64,000 bases of DNA from Parabacteroides faecis (GCF_014647375.1 NZ_BMPB01000005.1:186001-250000), one strand, 5' to 3'. Shown: positions 36,201 to 45,660, numbered from the stretch's first letter. Translations and numbers: made by a program. Notes: a model not told the origin generated them from the letters alone.

Positions 36201-36334
36201 GCACTATTACCGGCTATAGCGGCATGAACCCCGAAGTAAATATTACCGGCTGGGAAGGTGGTACGGAAAAGTTCTGGTCGGATTTCTATCCGGTGGTACG
36301 TACTTATACTTTAGGTCTTCAGTTAAACTTCTAA
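33299..36334 (+). CDS. SusC/RagA-family TonB-dependent transporter, no STN domain
   Basis: 1011 aa. Signal sequence about 20-40, CarboxypepD_reg-like domain about 60-135 (VTDESGPLIGANVTVKGTTNG), TonB-linking EVVVIGYGTMEKKQVTSAV, plug with LVVIDGFPGGDIRSLTQDDIKS and YGTRAASGVILITTK, then the barrel ending in LGLQLNF. Unlike the first SusC it has no STN domain and no linked sigma/FecR pair, and it is preceded by an invertible-promoter-like element. It is followed 11 nt later by its SusD. No glycan-degrading enzyme is linked, so the substrate is unknown. Confidence 0.95.
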   Translation: MKIQQQENFHILSQLYKPHYCAVAITLGLFLFCSVPISATDGNKEEITVAENGSSMQKGRTVTITVTDESGPLIGANVTVKGTTNGNVTDANGYVILQNVPDDAVLSVSYIGYVSKEIPLGNQSSLRVRLAEDTKTLDEVVVIGYGTMEKKQVTSAVTSLSADDLMVGVSGSDISSALQGKIGGLIMTNLGSANSSTTFQLRGMTSINAGRAPLVVIDGFPGGDIRSLTQDDIKSIDVLKDASAGAIYGTRAASGVILITTKSGSNTDGKVKLTYSSEFTKKQNYNAPEMLSGREYAEHEIGTDYGSDVDWWDELINHNNFSQKHHLALEMGTEKAQVYTSFFYEKNQGIAHQDERQDYGGRVNANFKLFDDWLEVRPNVDYRQAMRNNHYPNFQQALRNNPTRSPYDPENETGYNVWLNEQLDYNVVADAMLSTYEGLDKWFKPEVTFKLNIKPVPGLSYQQVLGYENRQWEHHFYNSRNHRDELEESRKGYAHLAFSKTENLTSEGYATYIKEFKGGHNLNAVAGYSYFENNGESFNMSNYNFAVDGVKFWDIGAGSYLSDGKAAMSSGKNITERLFSLFARANYSYQDKYLLQASIRHEGSSKFAADNRWANFWSVSAGWRISNEKFMEDIKWIDDLKVRFGYGVTGNNDFSASYMANMLGSDTYWMLPDGEWAYSYGKTQNVNQSLGWEEKKEWNLGLDFSLFDNRLYGKFDYYRRKVDNLIYSVKVPQPPYTQGSQWQNIGSMESKGWEFEVGGDIIRTKDFVWTSSLNLSHNTGKILTLWGNNTYYNGNGFPAPGSPGDAARMEEGSTIGSFYLWKFAGFDDDGGFLLYNKDGEVIPAAQKTENDKQYMGNYTPKLVVGWSHTLAYKNFDLGINLRSWIDFDVYNTINMYFGIQGQGNTNVLKAAYGKFSHIKGEKQICDYYLEDGTFLKIDAITLGYTLPMKKYTKFIDRIRLYGTVGNVCTITGYSGMNPEVNITGWEGGTEKFWSDFYPVVRTYTLGLQLNF

Positions 36335-36345
36335 ATACAGGCAGA

Positions 36346-38055
36346 ATGAAAAAGAATAAGATAATAAATTATATATGTTCGGGTATCGCTTGTTTACTGG
36401 CAGCAACATCCTGCGATGTGGAACCGACATTTTATTCGCAGGTAGTTCCCGAAACTTTTTATACCTCTCAGGATGCGGTATGGGAACGTTTTAACCGTCC
36501 GTTTACCCATTGGCGCTGGTATGTGGGGCATAACGAACCCCGTTGGATGCTTCAGGAACTGGGGACGGACGAGTTCTGTCTGCCAACCCGGGGTAGTGAC
36601 TGGTATAACGGGGCTATGTATCAGAAATTCCATCACCATGACTATACGGAGGATATGGCATTTGTGGAAACAGGATGGACGAACTTCGCTATGGGAGTCG
36701 CGCTCTCCTGGGATGCGTTGGAAGATCTGGAAAACATTGATTTCGATGCTTTGGGGTTTGAAGAAGGGACAAAAGAGTCAATGCTTAACCAACAGAAAGC
36801 TCTGGTTGCCTCTTTTTATCTGGACGGACTGGATCTTTTCGGCGGGGTTCCCCTTTATGAGACGACACAGAGCGATGTAAAAGGTCGCTCTACCGACCAG
36901 GAAACATTCGATTTTGTAGAAAATCTCTTGAATGAAGCAATACCCAATTTACCGGTTAAAGAGGAGTTGGGCGCTATGGAGAACGGAAGTCTTCACCGGG
37001 CAACTGGTGCAGCTTTACTGGCCCGGCTTTATTTCAATGCAAAGCCTTATATCGGAAAAGAGATGTACACTGAAGCTGCCGCCATCTGTCAGGACATTAT
37101 CGACGGGAAATATGGTAAGTATGCGCTGGATACGGACTGGACGAATATTTTCGGTTTTGACAACGAAACTTGCCCTGAGATAATCTGGTCGGTTCCCAGT
37201 GAGAATGCTAAACTGGAAACGGATGGAATGTATTGGAGTTATATGGTCCCTTACAATTATAAAAACTATCTTGGCGGCTTGGAAGGTTCCGGCTCTAATA
37301 ATGGTATCGGGTTGATTCCCAGTCTGGACCCGACAGGAAAGAAGTATCCTTATAAGTTGGGAGGTGCTTACTCCAAATTCAATGATAAAGATATCCGCAA
37401 ACAACCTTATGTGTATGAAGGAAGTGGTAAATACCGGGGAATGTTTATCGTCGGTGAATTGATCAATCCTTTGAATCCGGAGTGGGTTTGTACGGGCAGC
37501 AGGGAATATAATGGCCAGCCGTTAGTAGTCCGTGATCAGGTAGCCTATTTTGCAAAAGTCGGATCGGCGGATTACCCGACATTGGAATCTTTACTTTCAA
37601 CTATTGCTACGGCCGAAGAATCTTCTTGTGTACGTGTTACCAAACGGAGTCCGCGTCCGAATCAGGATGAGAAAACCCGGAAGTTCGACCCGGATGTGCC
37701 TATTATCCGTTTGGCTGAAATCTATTATATGCTGGCTGAATGTAAAATGCGTTCAGGAGATAAGGAAGGAGCTGCCCGGTTGATAAATACGGTTCGTCAA
37801 CGATATTTTGAGAATGGAAATGATCCTGATCCGGTTACGGTAGCCAATCTGGATAAATACCGTATGCTGGATGAATGGTTGCAGGAATTCCTGGGTGAAG
37901 GACGCCGGCGTACCGATCTGGTACGGTGGGATGCTTATGTGACCGAAAACTGGTGGGATCATCAGGCTACTAATAATACGAACCTAAACCGTTTCCCTAT
38001 TCATTATAGTCTTATAGGTGCCAATAATTTGCTGGAACAGAATCCTGGGTATTGA
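36346..38055 (+). CDS. SusD/RagB-family lipoprotein
   Basis: 569 aa. Lipobox AATSC, then DVEPTFYSQ. SusD landmarks: LNQQKALVASFYLDGLDLFGGVPL, GAALLARLYFNAKPYIG, and the C-terminal IRLAEIYYMLAECKMRSGD, INTVRQRYF and WLQEFLGEGRRRTDLVRW. It forms the surface lid of the SusC just upstream. A long stem-loop at 38155-38244 ends the operon. Confidence 0.94.
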   Translation: MKKNKIINYICSGIACLLAATSCDVEPTFYSQVVPETFYTSQDAVWERFNRPFTHWRWYVGHNEPRWMLQELGTDEFCLPTRGSDWYNGAMYQKFHHHDYTEDMAFVETGWTNFAMGVALSWDALEDLENIDFDALGFEEGTKESMLNQQKALVASFYLDGLDLFGGVPLYETTQSDVKGRSTDQETFDFVENLLNEAIPNLPVKEELGAMENGSLHRATGAALLARLYFNAKPYIGKEMYTEAAAICQDIIDGKYGKYALDTDWTNIFGFDNETCPEIIWSVPSENAKLETDGMYWSYMVPYNYKNYLGGLEGSGSNNGIGLIPSLDPTGKKYPYKLGGAYSKFNDKDIRKQPYVYEGSGKYRGMFIVGELINPLNPEWVCTGSREYNGQPLVVRDQVAYFAKVGSADYPTLESLLSTIATAEESSCVRVTKRSPRPNQDEKTRKFDPDVPIIRLAEIYYMLAECKMRSGDKEGAARLINTVRQRYFENGNDPDPVTVANLDKYRMLDEWLQEFLGEGRRRTDLVRWDAYVTENWWDHQATNNTNLNRFPIHYSLIGANNLLEQNPGY

Positions 38056-38154
38056 TTGGCAGGAATGTCTAGGTTATCTGTTTTGTAGAAAGAGTGTTGG
38101 TAGCGGATTGGTGGGTGGGGTAATTTATGAGTTGTGTTTTAATAGATAGAACGG

Positions 38155-38244
38155 AATGACCGGACTTTTCCTTTTACCCCGGCGATGCTGTCTCCATAGG
38201 GTGAGGGAGCTTGCCGAACGGGTAAAAGGAAAAGACGGATCATT
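38155..38244. terminator. Long stem-loop between convergent genes
   Basis: The arm at 38155-38179 pairs with 38220-38244 (imperfect 25 bp; the inner CTTTTCCTTTTACCC is perfect) around a 40-nt loop. It likely ends both susD (plus) and the TonB receptor (minus). Confidence 0.7.
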
Positions 38245-38247
38245 CTT

Positions 38248-40557
38248 TTAGTAACTGATCTTGATACCGGCGAAATAACTTCTCGGTGTTGCCGGCCCGT
38301 AGATATAAGCAGAGTCACGGTTCGGACCCTGGTCGAAGTCGGACTGGTAGGCTTCGAAGATATTCTGTACACCGGCATTTACTTCCAGGTTGATATCTTT
38401 ATAAATGTGGAAGTCATACGCCAGTTTGATATTCATATCGAAGAAGTCCGGTGTCTTAACCGCTTTATCCATTGGAATATAACCTGCCAGATGCTGAACC
38501 AGCATACTTCCGGTATAAGTGCCCGACAGGGAAGCCGTGAAATGTTTCAACGGAGTCAGTGTCGCGGTAAAGTAACCGTATGTATTGGGGGTACGGAACA
38601 TCTTCTTTTCGGTTGGCACGTTCTCATCTTCACTCCATTTCTCCGGTTCGTTGTAGCGGCTGCGTTGGAATGTGGCTCCTGCCTGTAAAGACAACCAGGA
38701 AGAAAGGACACTTTTCCCTTCCAGGGTCAGCCCCATCACTTTTGCTCCCGAACCGTTCCGGCGCTCTTTGATGATATTGCCCTGTTCGTCTTTCCCGATT
38801 TCTTCCAGCACGAATACATCGTTCAGACTCGTATAAAAGCCTTCCACCAGGAAATTTACCTGGATACCGTTCTTGAAACGGTGATAAAAGTCGACCGATG
38901 TGCTGAGGCTTTGCGATTTCTCTTCCTTCAGGTCTTTCGCCCGACGTATCATCGCTATCTCACCTCCGACGGCAGAGATGTGCATGTCTTCGTCGAAAGC
39001 CTGCGGAGCACGGAAGCCACTGGAATAGCTGGCACGTATATTGATATCTTCCGTCGGATTGAAACGAACGTTGGCACGGGGGCTGAATACCACATTATCT
39101 ATCATGTTGTGCTTGTCCATACGCGCTCCGATCAGGAAACTCCACCGTTTGTTTTTCCATTCGTTCTGCAGGAAAAGGCTTTCGATATGGACTTTCTGGT
39201 TGGTGTAGCGGTTGTAACCGATCATTTCGTCTTTCAGATGATCGTAGTTGTATTCCAATCCGGCGGTCAGGTCTGACGGCATAAAGAGGAACTGGTCGAA
39301 GCTGTACGAATACTGTGTACCGGCCATAAAGGTCAGGTCGGTTGTCTTTCCATACGCATTCGGGTCCTGTCCGGTGCCGTAATAGCTGTCGCGGTCGGTG
39401 TTTTGGGCCGAGGTAAAGACACTGAACCTCTGTTTGTAATCGGATGAGAAAAGGTCGAACTTCAATCCTCCGCCGTCGATGGAGTGTTCCAACTGTTCGG
39501 CAATATCCGCTTCATGGGGCGGACGATCCAACAGGTTGCCGCCGCGACGGTATTCGTTCATATGGTGATATTCGAACGTCAGTTTGCTGTACGTGCTTGT
39601 TTTCAGATAGGAACGGAAACCAACCGTCTGATTCTTCAACTTTGGCAATTCGGTATAGCCGTCATTATCATGGTCGTAACCGGAACGATGGCGGTTCTGT
39701 CCGAAGATATACATTCCCGCCTTCCCGTTATCCGTTACCAGCGAAGCATTCAGTGTCGTGTTATTGTCAAAAGAGGAACTTCCTCCGATAGAAGACAAAG
39801 TATGTGTCAGTTCGCCCGAGTTACGTAACGGCTCTTTGGTTATGATATTGATCGTTCCGGCGATGGCGGAAGAACCGAACAATGCTGAACCGCCTCCACG
39901 CATCACTTCCACACGATCGATCATATTGGCCGGAATCTGTTCCAGTCCGTAAACTCCCGAAAGTGCACTGAATATGGGGCGCGAGTCGATCAGTATCTGC
40001 GTATAAGGACCGTCCAACCCATTGATACGTACCTGTTGGAAACCGCAATTCTGGCAATTCGTTTCCACACGCACACCCGGTTGGAAGTTCAATCCTTGCG
40101 CCAGGTTCACCGCATTGGTTGTCTTAAATATCTTCGAATCGATCACATTTACCAGTGTAGGAGCCAGACGCCGTGAAGTTTCACTCCGGTTTGCCGATAC
40201 GACAACGCCGTCCAGGGCGATTCTGTCTTCTTCCATCTCTACATTAATTTCCTGTGTTTTCCCCTTCTCCAGTTTTACATCGCGGGTGACAGTCTTGTAA
40301 CCGAGATACTTAAATTCGAGGGTGAACTTTCCTTCCGGCAGGTTCTTCAGGAAATAATGACCGGAGTTGTCCGTTGTCGTTCCGATGGTTGTTCCTTTTA
40401 GTATAACGGTGATAAATGGCAGATGCTCGCCGGTTTCTTTATCCAATACATGCCCGAATACGTTTGCATCCGATGCGTTCATTTTCTCTTCTTCAGTGGC
40501 CCATGCAGCCGTTAGGGTACAGCATAGGCATAGTATAAGTGTTATAATCTTATTCAT
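38248..40557 (-). CDS. TonB-dependent receptor, metal/cofactor type
   Basis: 769 aa. Signal peptide to about residue 20 (CTLTAAWATEEE), CarboxypepD_reg-like domain about 30-110 (FGHVLDKETGEHLPFITVILKG), plug about 115-240, 22-strand barrel ending in FAGIKISY. The plug carries a Cys pair, ETNCQNCGFQQVRINGL, followed by LIDSRPIFSALSGVYGLEQIP, as in a Bacteroidetes receptor group often linked to metal transport. A His-rich membrane protein is encoded just upstream, supporting a metal ligand (Zn, Cu or similar) by inference. The promoter region holds 22-bp tandem repeats. Confidence 0.9.
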   Translation of the reverse strand: MNKIITLILCLCCTLTAAWATEEEKMNASDANVFGHVLDKETGEHLPFITVILKGTTIGTTTDNSGHYFLKNLPEGKFTLEFKYLGYKTVTRDVKLEKGKTQEINVEMEEDRIALDGVVVSANRSETSRRLAPTLVNVIDSKIFKTTNAVNLAQGLNFQPGVRVETNCQNCGFQQVRINGLDGPYTQILIDSRPIFSALSGVYGLEQIPANMIDRVEVMRGGGSALFGSSAIAGTINIITKEPLRNSGELTHTLSSIGGSSSFDNNTTLNASLVTDNGKAGMYIFGQNRHRSGYDHDNDGYTELPKLKNQTVGFRSYLKTSTYSKLTFEYHHMNEYRRGGNLLDRPPHEADIAEQLEHSIDGGGLKFDLFSSDYKQRFSVFTSAQNTDRDSYYGTGQDPNAYGKTTDLTFMAGTQYSYSFDQFLFMPSDLTAGLEYNYDHLKDEMIGYNRYTNQKVHIESLFLQNEWKNKRWSFLIGARMDKHNMIDNVVFSPRANVRFNPTEDINIRASYSSGFRAPQAFDEDMHISAVGGEIAMIRRAKDLKEEKSQSLSTSVDFYHRFKNGIQVNFLVEGFYTSLNDVFVLEEIGKDEQGNIIKERRNGSGAKVMGLTLEGKSVLSSWLSLQAGATFQRSRYNEPEKWSEDENVPTEKKMFRTPNTYGYFTATLTPLKHFTASLSGTYTGSMLVQHLAGYIPMDKAVKTPDFFDMNIKLAYDFHIYKDINLEVNAGVQNIFEAYQSDFDQGPNRDSAYIYGPATPRSYFAGIKISY

Positions 40558-40637
40558 ATTGATTTAATCTGATAAATAGGTAATACAATAATTGAATGCC
40601 CGGTATTTTCCGGGACTCTTCTTCCCATGTTGAAGGG

Positions 40638-40703
40638 TTTGCCACAAGCATGGCATAGCTTTGCCATAGGCATGGCAGGACTTTGCCATAGGCGTGGCAG
40701 AAC
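40638..40703. repeat. Three 22-bp tandem repeats, each self-complementary
   Basis: Units at 40638-40659, 40660-40681 and 40682-40703 follow TTTGCCATAGGCATGGCAGGAC with 2-5 changes, and a broken fourth unit starts at 40704 (TTTGCCA). Each holds TGCCAT-AGGC-ATGGCA or a variant, so each can fold as a hairpin. They lie 80-145 bp upstream of the TonB receptor start. Confidence 0.85.
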
Positions 40704-40752
40704 TTTGCCAACGTGATGAAAAAGGTTGGCAAACTGCATGGGGACATATTTA

Positions 40753-41103
40753 TCAGGCTACAGGAGGGGCGCGAAGAGACGGTTCCCCTTGTATGGGGAC
40801 CAGATAATCCGGGTAGACCGGATTGCAGGATAATCTGAATAATACTGTAAGAAAAGCGGCAAGCAATAAAGAGACAAATGCAGCACCGCTGATCTGAATA
40901 GTCGATAGTTGATGAAGTAACTGGAACTCGGCATAACCATGTTCATGGTCCGGGCGTCCGTCGTCTGTCTTATGGTATGGGTGCGAATGTACAATCGTTA
41001 CCCCATTCACAATATGAACGTGGGTAAACGCAATCAAGCATCCCAGATACGCTATGAACAGTGCGGGGAGCGCTATACGCAGATATTTCCTAAACTTCTC
41101 CAT
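40753..41103 (-). CDS. Small His-rich membrane protein
   Basis: 116 aa from the ATG at 41103 (an in-frame TTG four codons earlier is less likely). First transmembrane helix about 10-27 (IALPALFIAYLGCLIAFTH). A His-rich loop holds HVHIVNGVTIVHSHPYH and DHEHGYAEFQLLHQL. A second helix is at about 70-92 and the tail is Pro-rich. It lies upstream of a TonB receptor on the same strand, so it probably buffers or passes a metal in the envelope. A perfect -7 (TATATTTG, complement of 41113-41120) sits so close to the ATG that the mRNA would be nearly leaderless. Confidence 0.68.
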   Translation of the reverse strand: MEKFRKYLRIALPALFIAYLGCLIAFTHVHIVNGVTIVHSHPYHKTDDGRPDHEHGYAEFQLLHQLSTIQISGAAFVSLLLAAFLTVLFRLSCNPVYPDYLVPIQGEPSLRAPPVA

Positions 41104-41169
41104 CACCTTTTGCAAATATAAGGCTTTATTTATATATAAAAGAAGGGTATGATATTAAATCTGTATTAA

Positions 41170-41188
41170 ATACCTACTGTAAGGTATG
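41170..41188. promoter_or_regulatory. Dyad operator candidate (ATACC-N8-GG)
   Basis: ATACCTACTGTAAGGTATG, with perfect 6-bp arms ATACCT/AGGTAT. It lies about 65 bp upstream of the His-rich gene, and just after the DUF6686 gene's terminator. Confidence 0.5.
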
Positions 41189-41216
41189 AAAAAAGCCTCT
41201 CCTCGCAGAGAAGCTT
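41187..41216 (-). terminator. Terminator of the DUF6686 gene
   Basis: Minus strand AAGCTTCTCT-GCGAGG-AGAGGCTT with a TT bulge, then TTTTC. Confidence 0.7.
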
Positions 41217-41264
41217 CTCTTCAATTCTTTAGTTGTGCAAATTAGTTATTATATATCTAGTATG

Positions 41265-41594
41265 TCAGTTCAGTGAATAGTTCTGTGCCAGATAAGGGGA
41301 CTTCTTGCCGTTTCTCCGGGCGGAAAGAAGTTCTTTCAACTCTTCCAGTTCCATTTTATTCAGGCAGAAGTAGATGCTTTCCGATTGTATCTTTATACAT
41401 ATTTTCCGGTTAGAGGCAAAATGTTGGTTGTTCTGTATGGACAGGTCGCCGTCGATACTGTTTACATATCTTCTGAAGTTCTGGTAGCCGGCTTCGGTGA
41501 AGCAGAAAAAGAAATTACCGAATTCGAGACTATATGTATTGCAACATTCGCAGAATGTGAGTTGACCGTTGAAAGTTTTATTTAATATCTTCAT
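41265..41594 (-). CDS. DUF6686-like small Cys-containing protein
   Basis: 109 aa, cytosolic. N-terminal FNGQLTFCECCNTYSLEFGNFFF, with a C-x-C-C group, resembles the DUF6686 family of Bacteroidetes; the C-terminal ~20 residues are basic (ARRNGKK). Function unknown. It stands alone between its own terminator and the end of the enolase gene. Confidence 0.68.
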   Translation of the reverse strand: MKILNKTFNGQLTFCECCNTYSLEFGNFFFCFTEAGYQNFRRYVNSIDGDLSIQNNQHFASNRKICIKIQSESIYFCLNKMELEELKELLSARRNGKKSPYLAQNYSLN

Positions 41595-41691
41595 AATGGA
41601 TAGCTGGAATATCTTGTTAATTACTTTCCAAAGGTCTTCATTCTTTGACAGATATACAATCGCAATAAGATGGTAAAACTCGGGTATTGAA

Positions 41692-41710
41692 TACCTATAA
41701 AAAGGTAAGA
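41692..41710. promoter_or_regulatory. Dyad operator candidate overlapping enolase terminator tail
   Basis: ATACCTATAAAAAGGTAAG. The AAAAAGGTAAG half is also the T-tract side of the enolase terminator on the minus strand, so the match may be partly coincidental. It lies about 98 bp upstream of the DUF6686 gene. Confidence 0.4.
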
Positions 41711-41734
41711 GCCTCTCCTCACGGGGAAGCTCTT
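41702..41734 (-). terminator. Terminator of the enolase gene
   Basis: Minus strand AGAGCTTCCCC-GTGA-GGAGAGGCTCT followed by TACCTTTTT. Confidence 0.7.
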
Positions 41735-41785
41735 TACTTTAATCCTAGTTTTGGTAAATTAGCGATTATGATTTATTTTATGAGA

Positions 41786-43156
<1,371 letters not shown>

Positions 43157-43171
<15 letters not shown>

Positions 43172-43543
43172 GTAGATCTTCGATAGGAACTTCTCTTTGT
43201 CTACGATGAAACGGATATGCGTCCCTTCGCCGATCGTCCCCTTTGAGTCTTGTGCCACAACGCTGAAAGTGAGTTTGCGGTCATCCGCTTCCTGTAAGGT
43301 TGCCGTGGCGGAAATTGTTTCTCCCAGCGGGGACGGTTTGATATGTGACGTGTTCATCTGTGCACCTACGGTTGTCGAGCCTTCCGGCAGTTTGGCGGCA
43401 ACAGCCAGCATGGCTGCGTTTTCCATTAAAGCCACCATCGACGGTGTGGCGAATACATCCAGGTCGCCCGATCCCATGGTACGGGCTGAGTTAGCGGCAC
43501 TGACTACGGTACTGCTTGTGTGTTGTAATCCTTTTTCCAGCAT
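43157..43543 (-). CDS. Hotdog-fold thioesterase (FlK-like)
   Basis: 128 aa. Resembles fluoroacetyl-CoA-thioesterase-type hotdog proteins: SARTMGSGDLDVFATPSMVALMENAA, GAQMNTSHIKPSPLGETISATA, and GEGTHIRFIVDKEKF. The conserved His of TSHIKPSPLG and the Glu of LMENAA match family positions. It likely hydrolyses a small acyl-CoA in the cytosol; the natural substrate is unknown. A promoter (43571-43602) overlaps a dyad operator candidate. Confidence 0.83.
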
Positions 43544-43570
43544 TTTTTATTGAGTTCTCGAATTGTGTCG

Positions 43571-43602
43571 CAAAAGTAAGTACTTTCCGGCTGGCTATCA
43601 AT
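43571..43602 (-). promoter_or_regulatory. Thioesterase promoter
   Basis: Minus strand: ATTG (43599-43602), 20 nt, TACTTTTG (43571-43578). The -33 overlaps the end of the dyad at 43601-43619. Confidence 0.65.
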
Positions 43603-43619
43603 ACCCATAAGATGGGATT
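43601..43619. promoter_or_regulatory. Dyad operator candidate between thioesterase and DUF362 genes
   Basis: ATACCCATAAGATGGGATT, with dyad core CCCAT-AAG-ATGGG. The reverse complement ends GGGTATTG, overlapping the thioesterase -33 in the same way as at the flavodoxin promoter. Confidence 0.55.
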
Positions 43620-43702
43620 TATTAGGAAATAACCGGATAAAACGGACAATGCACCGGATAAAATCAATATCTTAGCACCTTGAAGACTTAATCAGTAATA
43701 CC

Positions 43703-44857
43703 ATGAAAAGAAGAAACTTTTTCCGTTCGCTGGCCCTTGGTGGGGCAAGTGTCGCTTTTTCTCCCATCGTAAAGGCTGTTCCCGTGGTGCAGGCAGATAA
43801 AGAGAAACCGGCAACCAATATAAAGGATGCTCTGGCTGTTCCCAGAAAGGAAAATTCCATGCCGGGTAAATATCCCGGAAAAGTAGCCCGTACAACTCAT
43901 CCTGGCTGCATTGTCGACGGACAGCCTTCCGAAGAAGCTGCTTATGAAATGCTTAGGAGCTGTATGTTGAATCTGACCGGAAAGAGTAATCTGAAAGAAG
44001 CCTGGCTACAGTTTGTCGGTCCTGACGATGTGATCGGATTAAAAGTAAATCCGATAGCAGGGAAACTGTTGTCTACTTCACATGCGTTGACGCAATCCAT
44101 TATCAACCAGTTGGAGGAAGCCGGTATTTCCCGGAAGAATGTCATTATCTGGGACAGGCGAGAAGCGGACCTGAAGGAATCTGGTTTTACCACAGAGAAC
44201 TATCCGGATATAAAGATCATCGGGACAGAGTATCAGGATGAGAAAGGCAGTTATATCAATGCCGAAGGCAAATTCTATGGGGAAGCACGGATCGATAAGG
44301 AGCAGTACTTTTCCGTTGACCTCGAAGGAGAATACGATGCCTATACGATGCCTTTCATGATCAATGGCGGAAAAAACTCTTATTTCACGAAGATATGTAC
44401 GGAGATGGTAACGAAGATCATCAATGTGCCGGTTCTGAAGAATGCCGGAACAACAATCACTTGCTGCATGAAGAATCTGGCTTTCGGTTCTATCACGAAT
44501 ACGGCCCGACTTCACGGACCGATGTGGCATGATACCTGTGCTTCGGTTTGTGCTTTCCCACCGTTACGGGATAAGGTGGTGTTGAATATTGTCGACGGAA
44601 TGATCGGTTGCTTCGACGGCGGACCGGCTGCCAATCCGCAATTTATCTGCCATTATAATACTATCCTGGCTGGAAGTGATGCGGTGGCAGTCGACCGTAT
44701 CAGTTACGATATAGTGATCGCCAAGCGTATTGAAGAGGGATTGCAGGAAGAAGAGAAAGCCGGGGCACGTACCTTTATGGATATGGCGCAGGAATTTCAA
44801 CTCGGTGTAGCTGATAAGGATAAAATCGAACTGATAGAAACTACGTTGCAGGCATGA
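43703..44857 (+). CDS. DUF362 protein with Tat-like signal
   Basis: 384 aa. N-terminal MKRRNFFRSLALGGASVAFSP resembles a twin-arginine signal. The DUF362 domain covers about 90-370: DVIGLKVNPIAGKLLSTSHAL, NVIIWDRREADLKESG, INVPVLKNAGTTITCCMKNLAFG and IVDGMIGCFDGGPAANPQF. DUF362 proteins are often fused or linked to iron-sulfur proteins, but no ferredoxin motif is present here. Function unknown. It overlaps the next gene by 4 nt (ATGA), so the two act together. Confidence 0.85.
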   Translation: MKRRNFFRSLALGGASVAFSPIVKAVPVVQADKEKPATNIKDALAVPRKENSMPGKYPGKVARTTHPGCIVDGQPSEEAAYEMLRSCMLNLTGKSNLKEAWLQFVGPDDVIGLKVNPIAGKLLSTSHALTQSIINQLEEAGISRKNVIIWDRREADLKESGFTTENYPDIKIIGTEYQDEKGSYINAEGKFYGEARIDKEQYFSVDLEGEYDAYTMPFMINGGKNSYFTKICTEMVTKIINVPVLKNAGTTITCCMKNLAFGSITNTARLHGPMWHDTCASVCAFPPLRDKVVLNIVDGMIGCFDGGPAANPQFICHYNTILAGSDAVAVDRISYDIVIAKRIEEGLQEEEKAGARTFMDMAQEFQLGVADKDKIELIETTLQA

Positions 44858-45618
44858 AACATTTTATACGATGGGCAGGCTTCCTGCTGTTGATCCCCGC
44901 CTTTCTGGTTGCACAGGAGGTCGAAGTGAAAAGGGAACGGGTATTTACAGGCTCGGGACTCTACGGTTTTATGAACGGCGGGGCGGAGCAGTTCCTCGAA
45001 TACGGTGTCAGCAAACTGACGGCCCGGGATGTGGTTTACGACGGACAAGAATATACGATAGAGATTTATGAGATGCCGACACCCGAGGATGCTTTCGGTA
45101 TTTATTCGTTGCATGTGTTCCGGTGTCAGCGGGCGGATACATTGGGATGTATCGATTGTCTTTCGCCTTATCAGTTGCAAGTGGTAGCCGGGAATAAATA
45201 TGTTTCGGTTGTTTTTCCTTCCGGTTCGGCTGCTGCGAAGAATAAGGTTGACGGGTTGATCCGGCAGTATCTTCCGATGGATGGAAAGGATAATCCGGAA
45301 TTTCCGGCATTATTAAAGGAGCTATCTCCCTGGTCGGGCAAACTAAAGTTTTTCCGTGGACCGATCGGTATCTCCGGCGTTAGTACTTCATTGATGCATT
45401 ACCTGGAAGAGATTGCTTATACCGGAGTTTGGTTTATCGCAGATAAGCCTTCAAAAAGTTACCGTGCTTTGGTCTGTGTGAAAGAAGAAAAAGAGTTGGA
45501 GAAGCTGAAAGAAAAAGTTCCCGCCTCCGATATTATTCAGAGTGGGAACGATTTTATCTATATTCGTGGTAATGAAAAAGAATCGGAAGAAGAGGATCAC
45601 GGAGGGTTTGGCTTTTAA
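44854..45618 (+). CDS. DUF6599-like exported protein
   Basis: 254 aa. Signal peptide FLLLIPAFLVAQ, cut near residue 20. Conserved start GSGLYGFMNGGAEQFLEYGV and EIYEMPTPEDAFGIYSLHVF, seen in DUF6599-type proteins encoded next to DUF362 genes. The C-terminus is acidic (EKESEEEDHGG). It is coupled by a 4-nt overlap to the DUF362 gene. Role unknown, probably periplasmic partner of that protein. Confidence 0.75.
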   Translation: MKHFIRWAGFLLLIPAFLVAQEVEVKRERVFTGSGLYGFMNGGAEQFLEYGVSKLTARDVVYDGQEYTIEIYEMPTPEDAFGIYSLHVFRCQRADTLGCIDCLSPYQLQVVAGNKYVSVVFPSGSAAAKNKVDGLIRQYLPMDGKDNPEFPALLKELSPWSGKLKFFRGPIGISGVSTSLMHYLEEIAYTGVWFIADKPSKSYRALVCVKEEKELEKLKEKVPASDIIQSGNDFIYIRGNEKESEEEDHGGFGF

Positions 45619-45660
45619 CTTACGCGCCTCCGGTTCCTCTCGGGAGGGGAGAAGATACTT

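Noticed and set aside
38155-38244. Third invertible element between susD and the TonB receptor
   Set aside because: The arms are close (40-nt loop), imperfect, contain no promoter, and lie between convergent gene ends, so a terminator explains them.
40638-40703. Tandem repeats considered as a CRISPR array
   Set aside because: Units are contiguous with no spacers, and there are no cas genes.
40550-40747. 65-codon minus-strand frame upstream of the TonB receptor
   Set aside because: It is the translation of the 22-bp tandem repeats; no start context, no protein-like composition, and it overlaps the receptor start.
45619-45660. Possible terminator between DUF6599 and ABC genes
   Set aside because: Only a short CCTCC/GGAGG pairing and no T-tract; not supported well enough.
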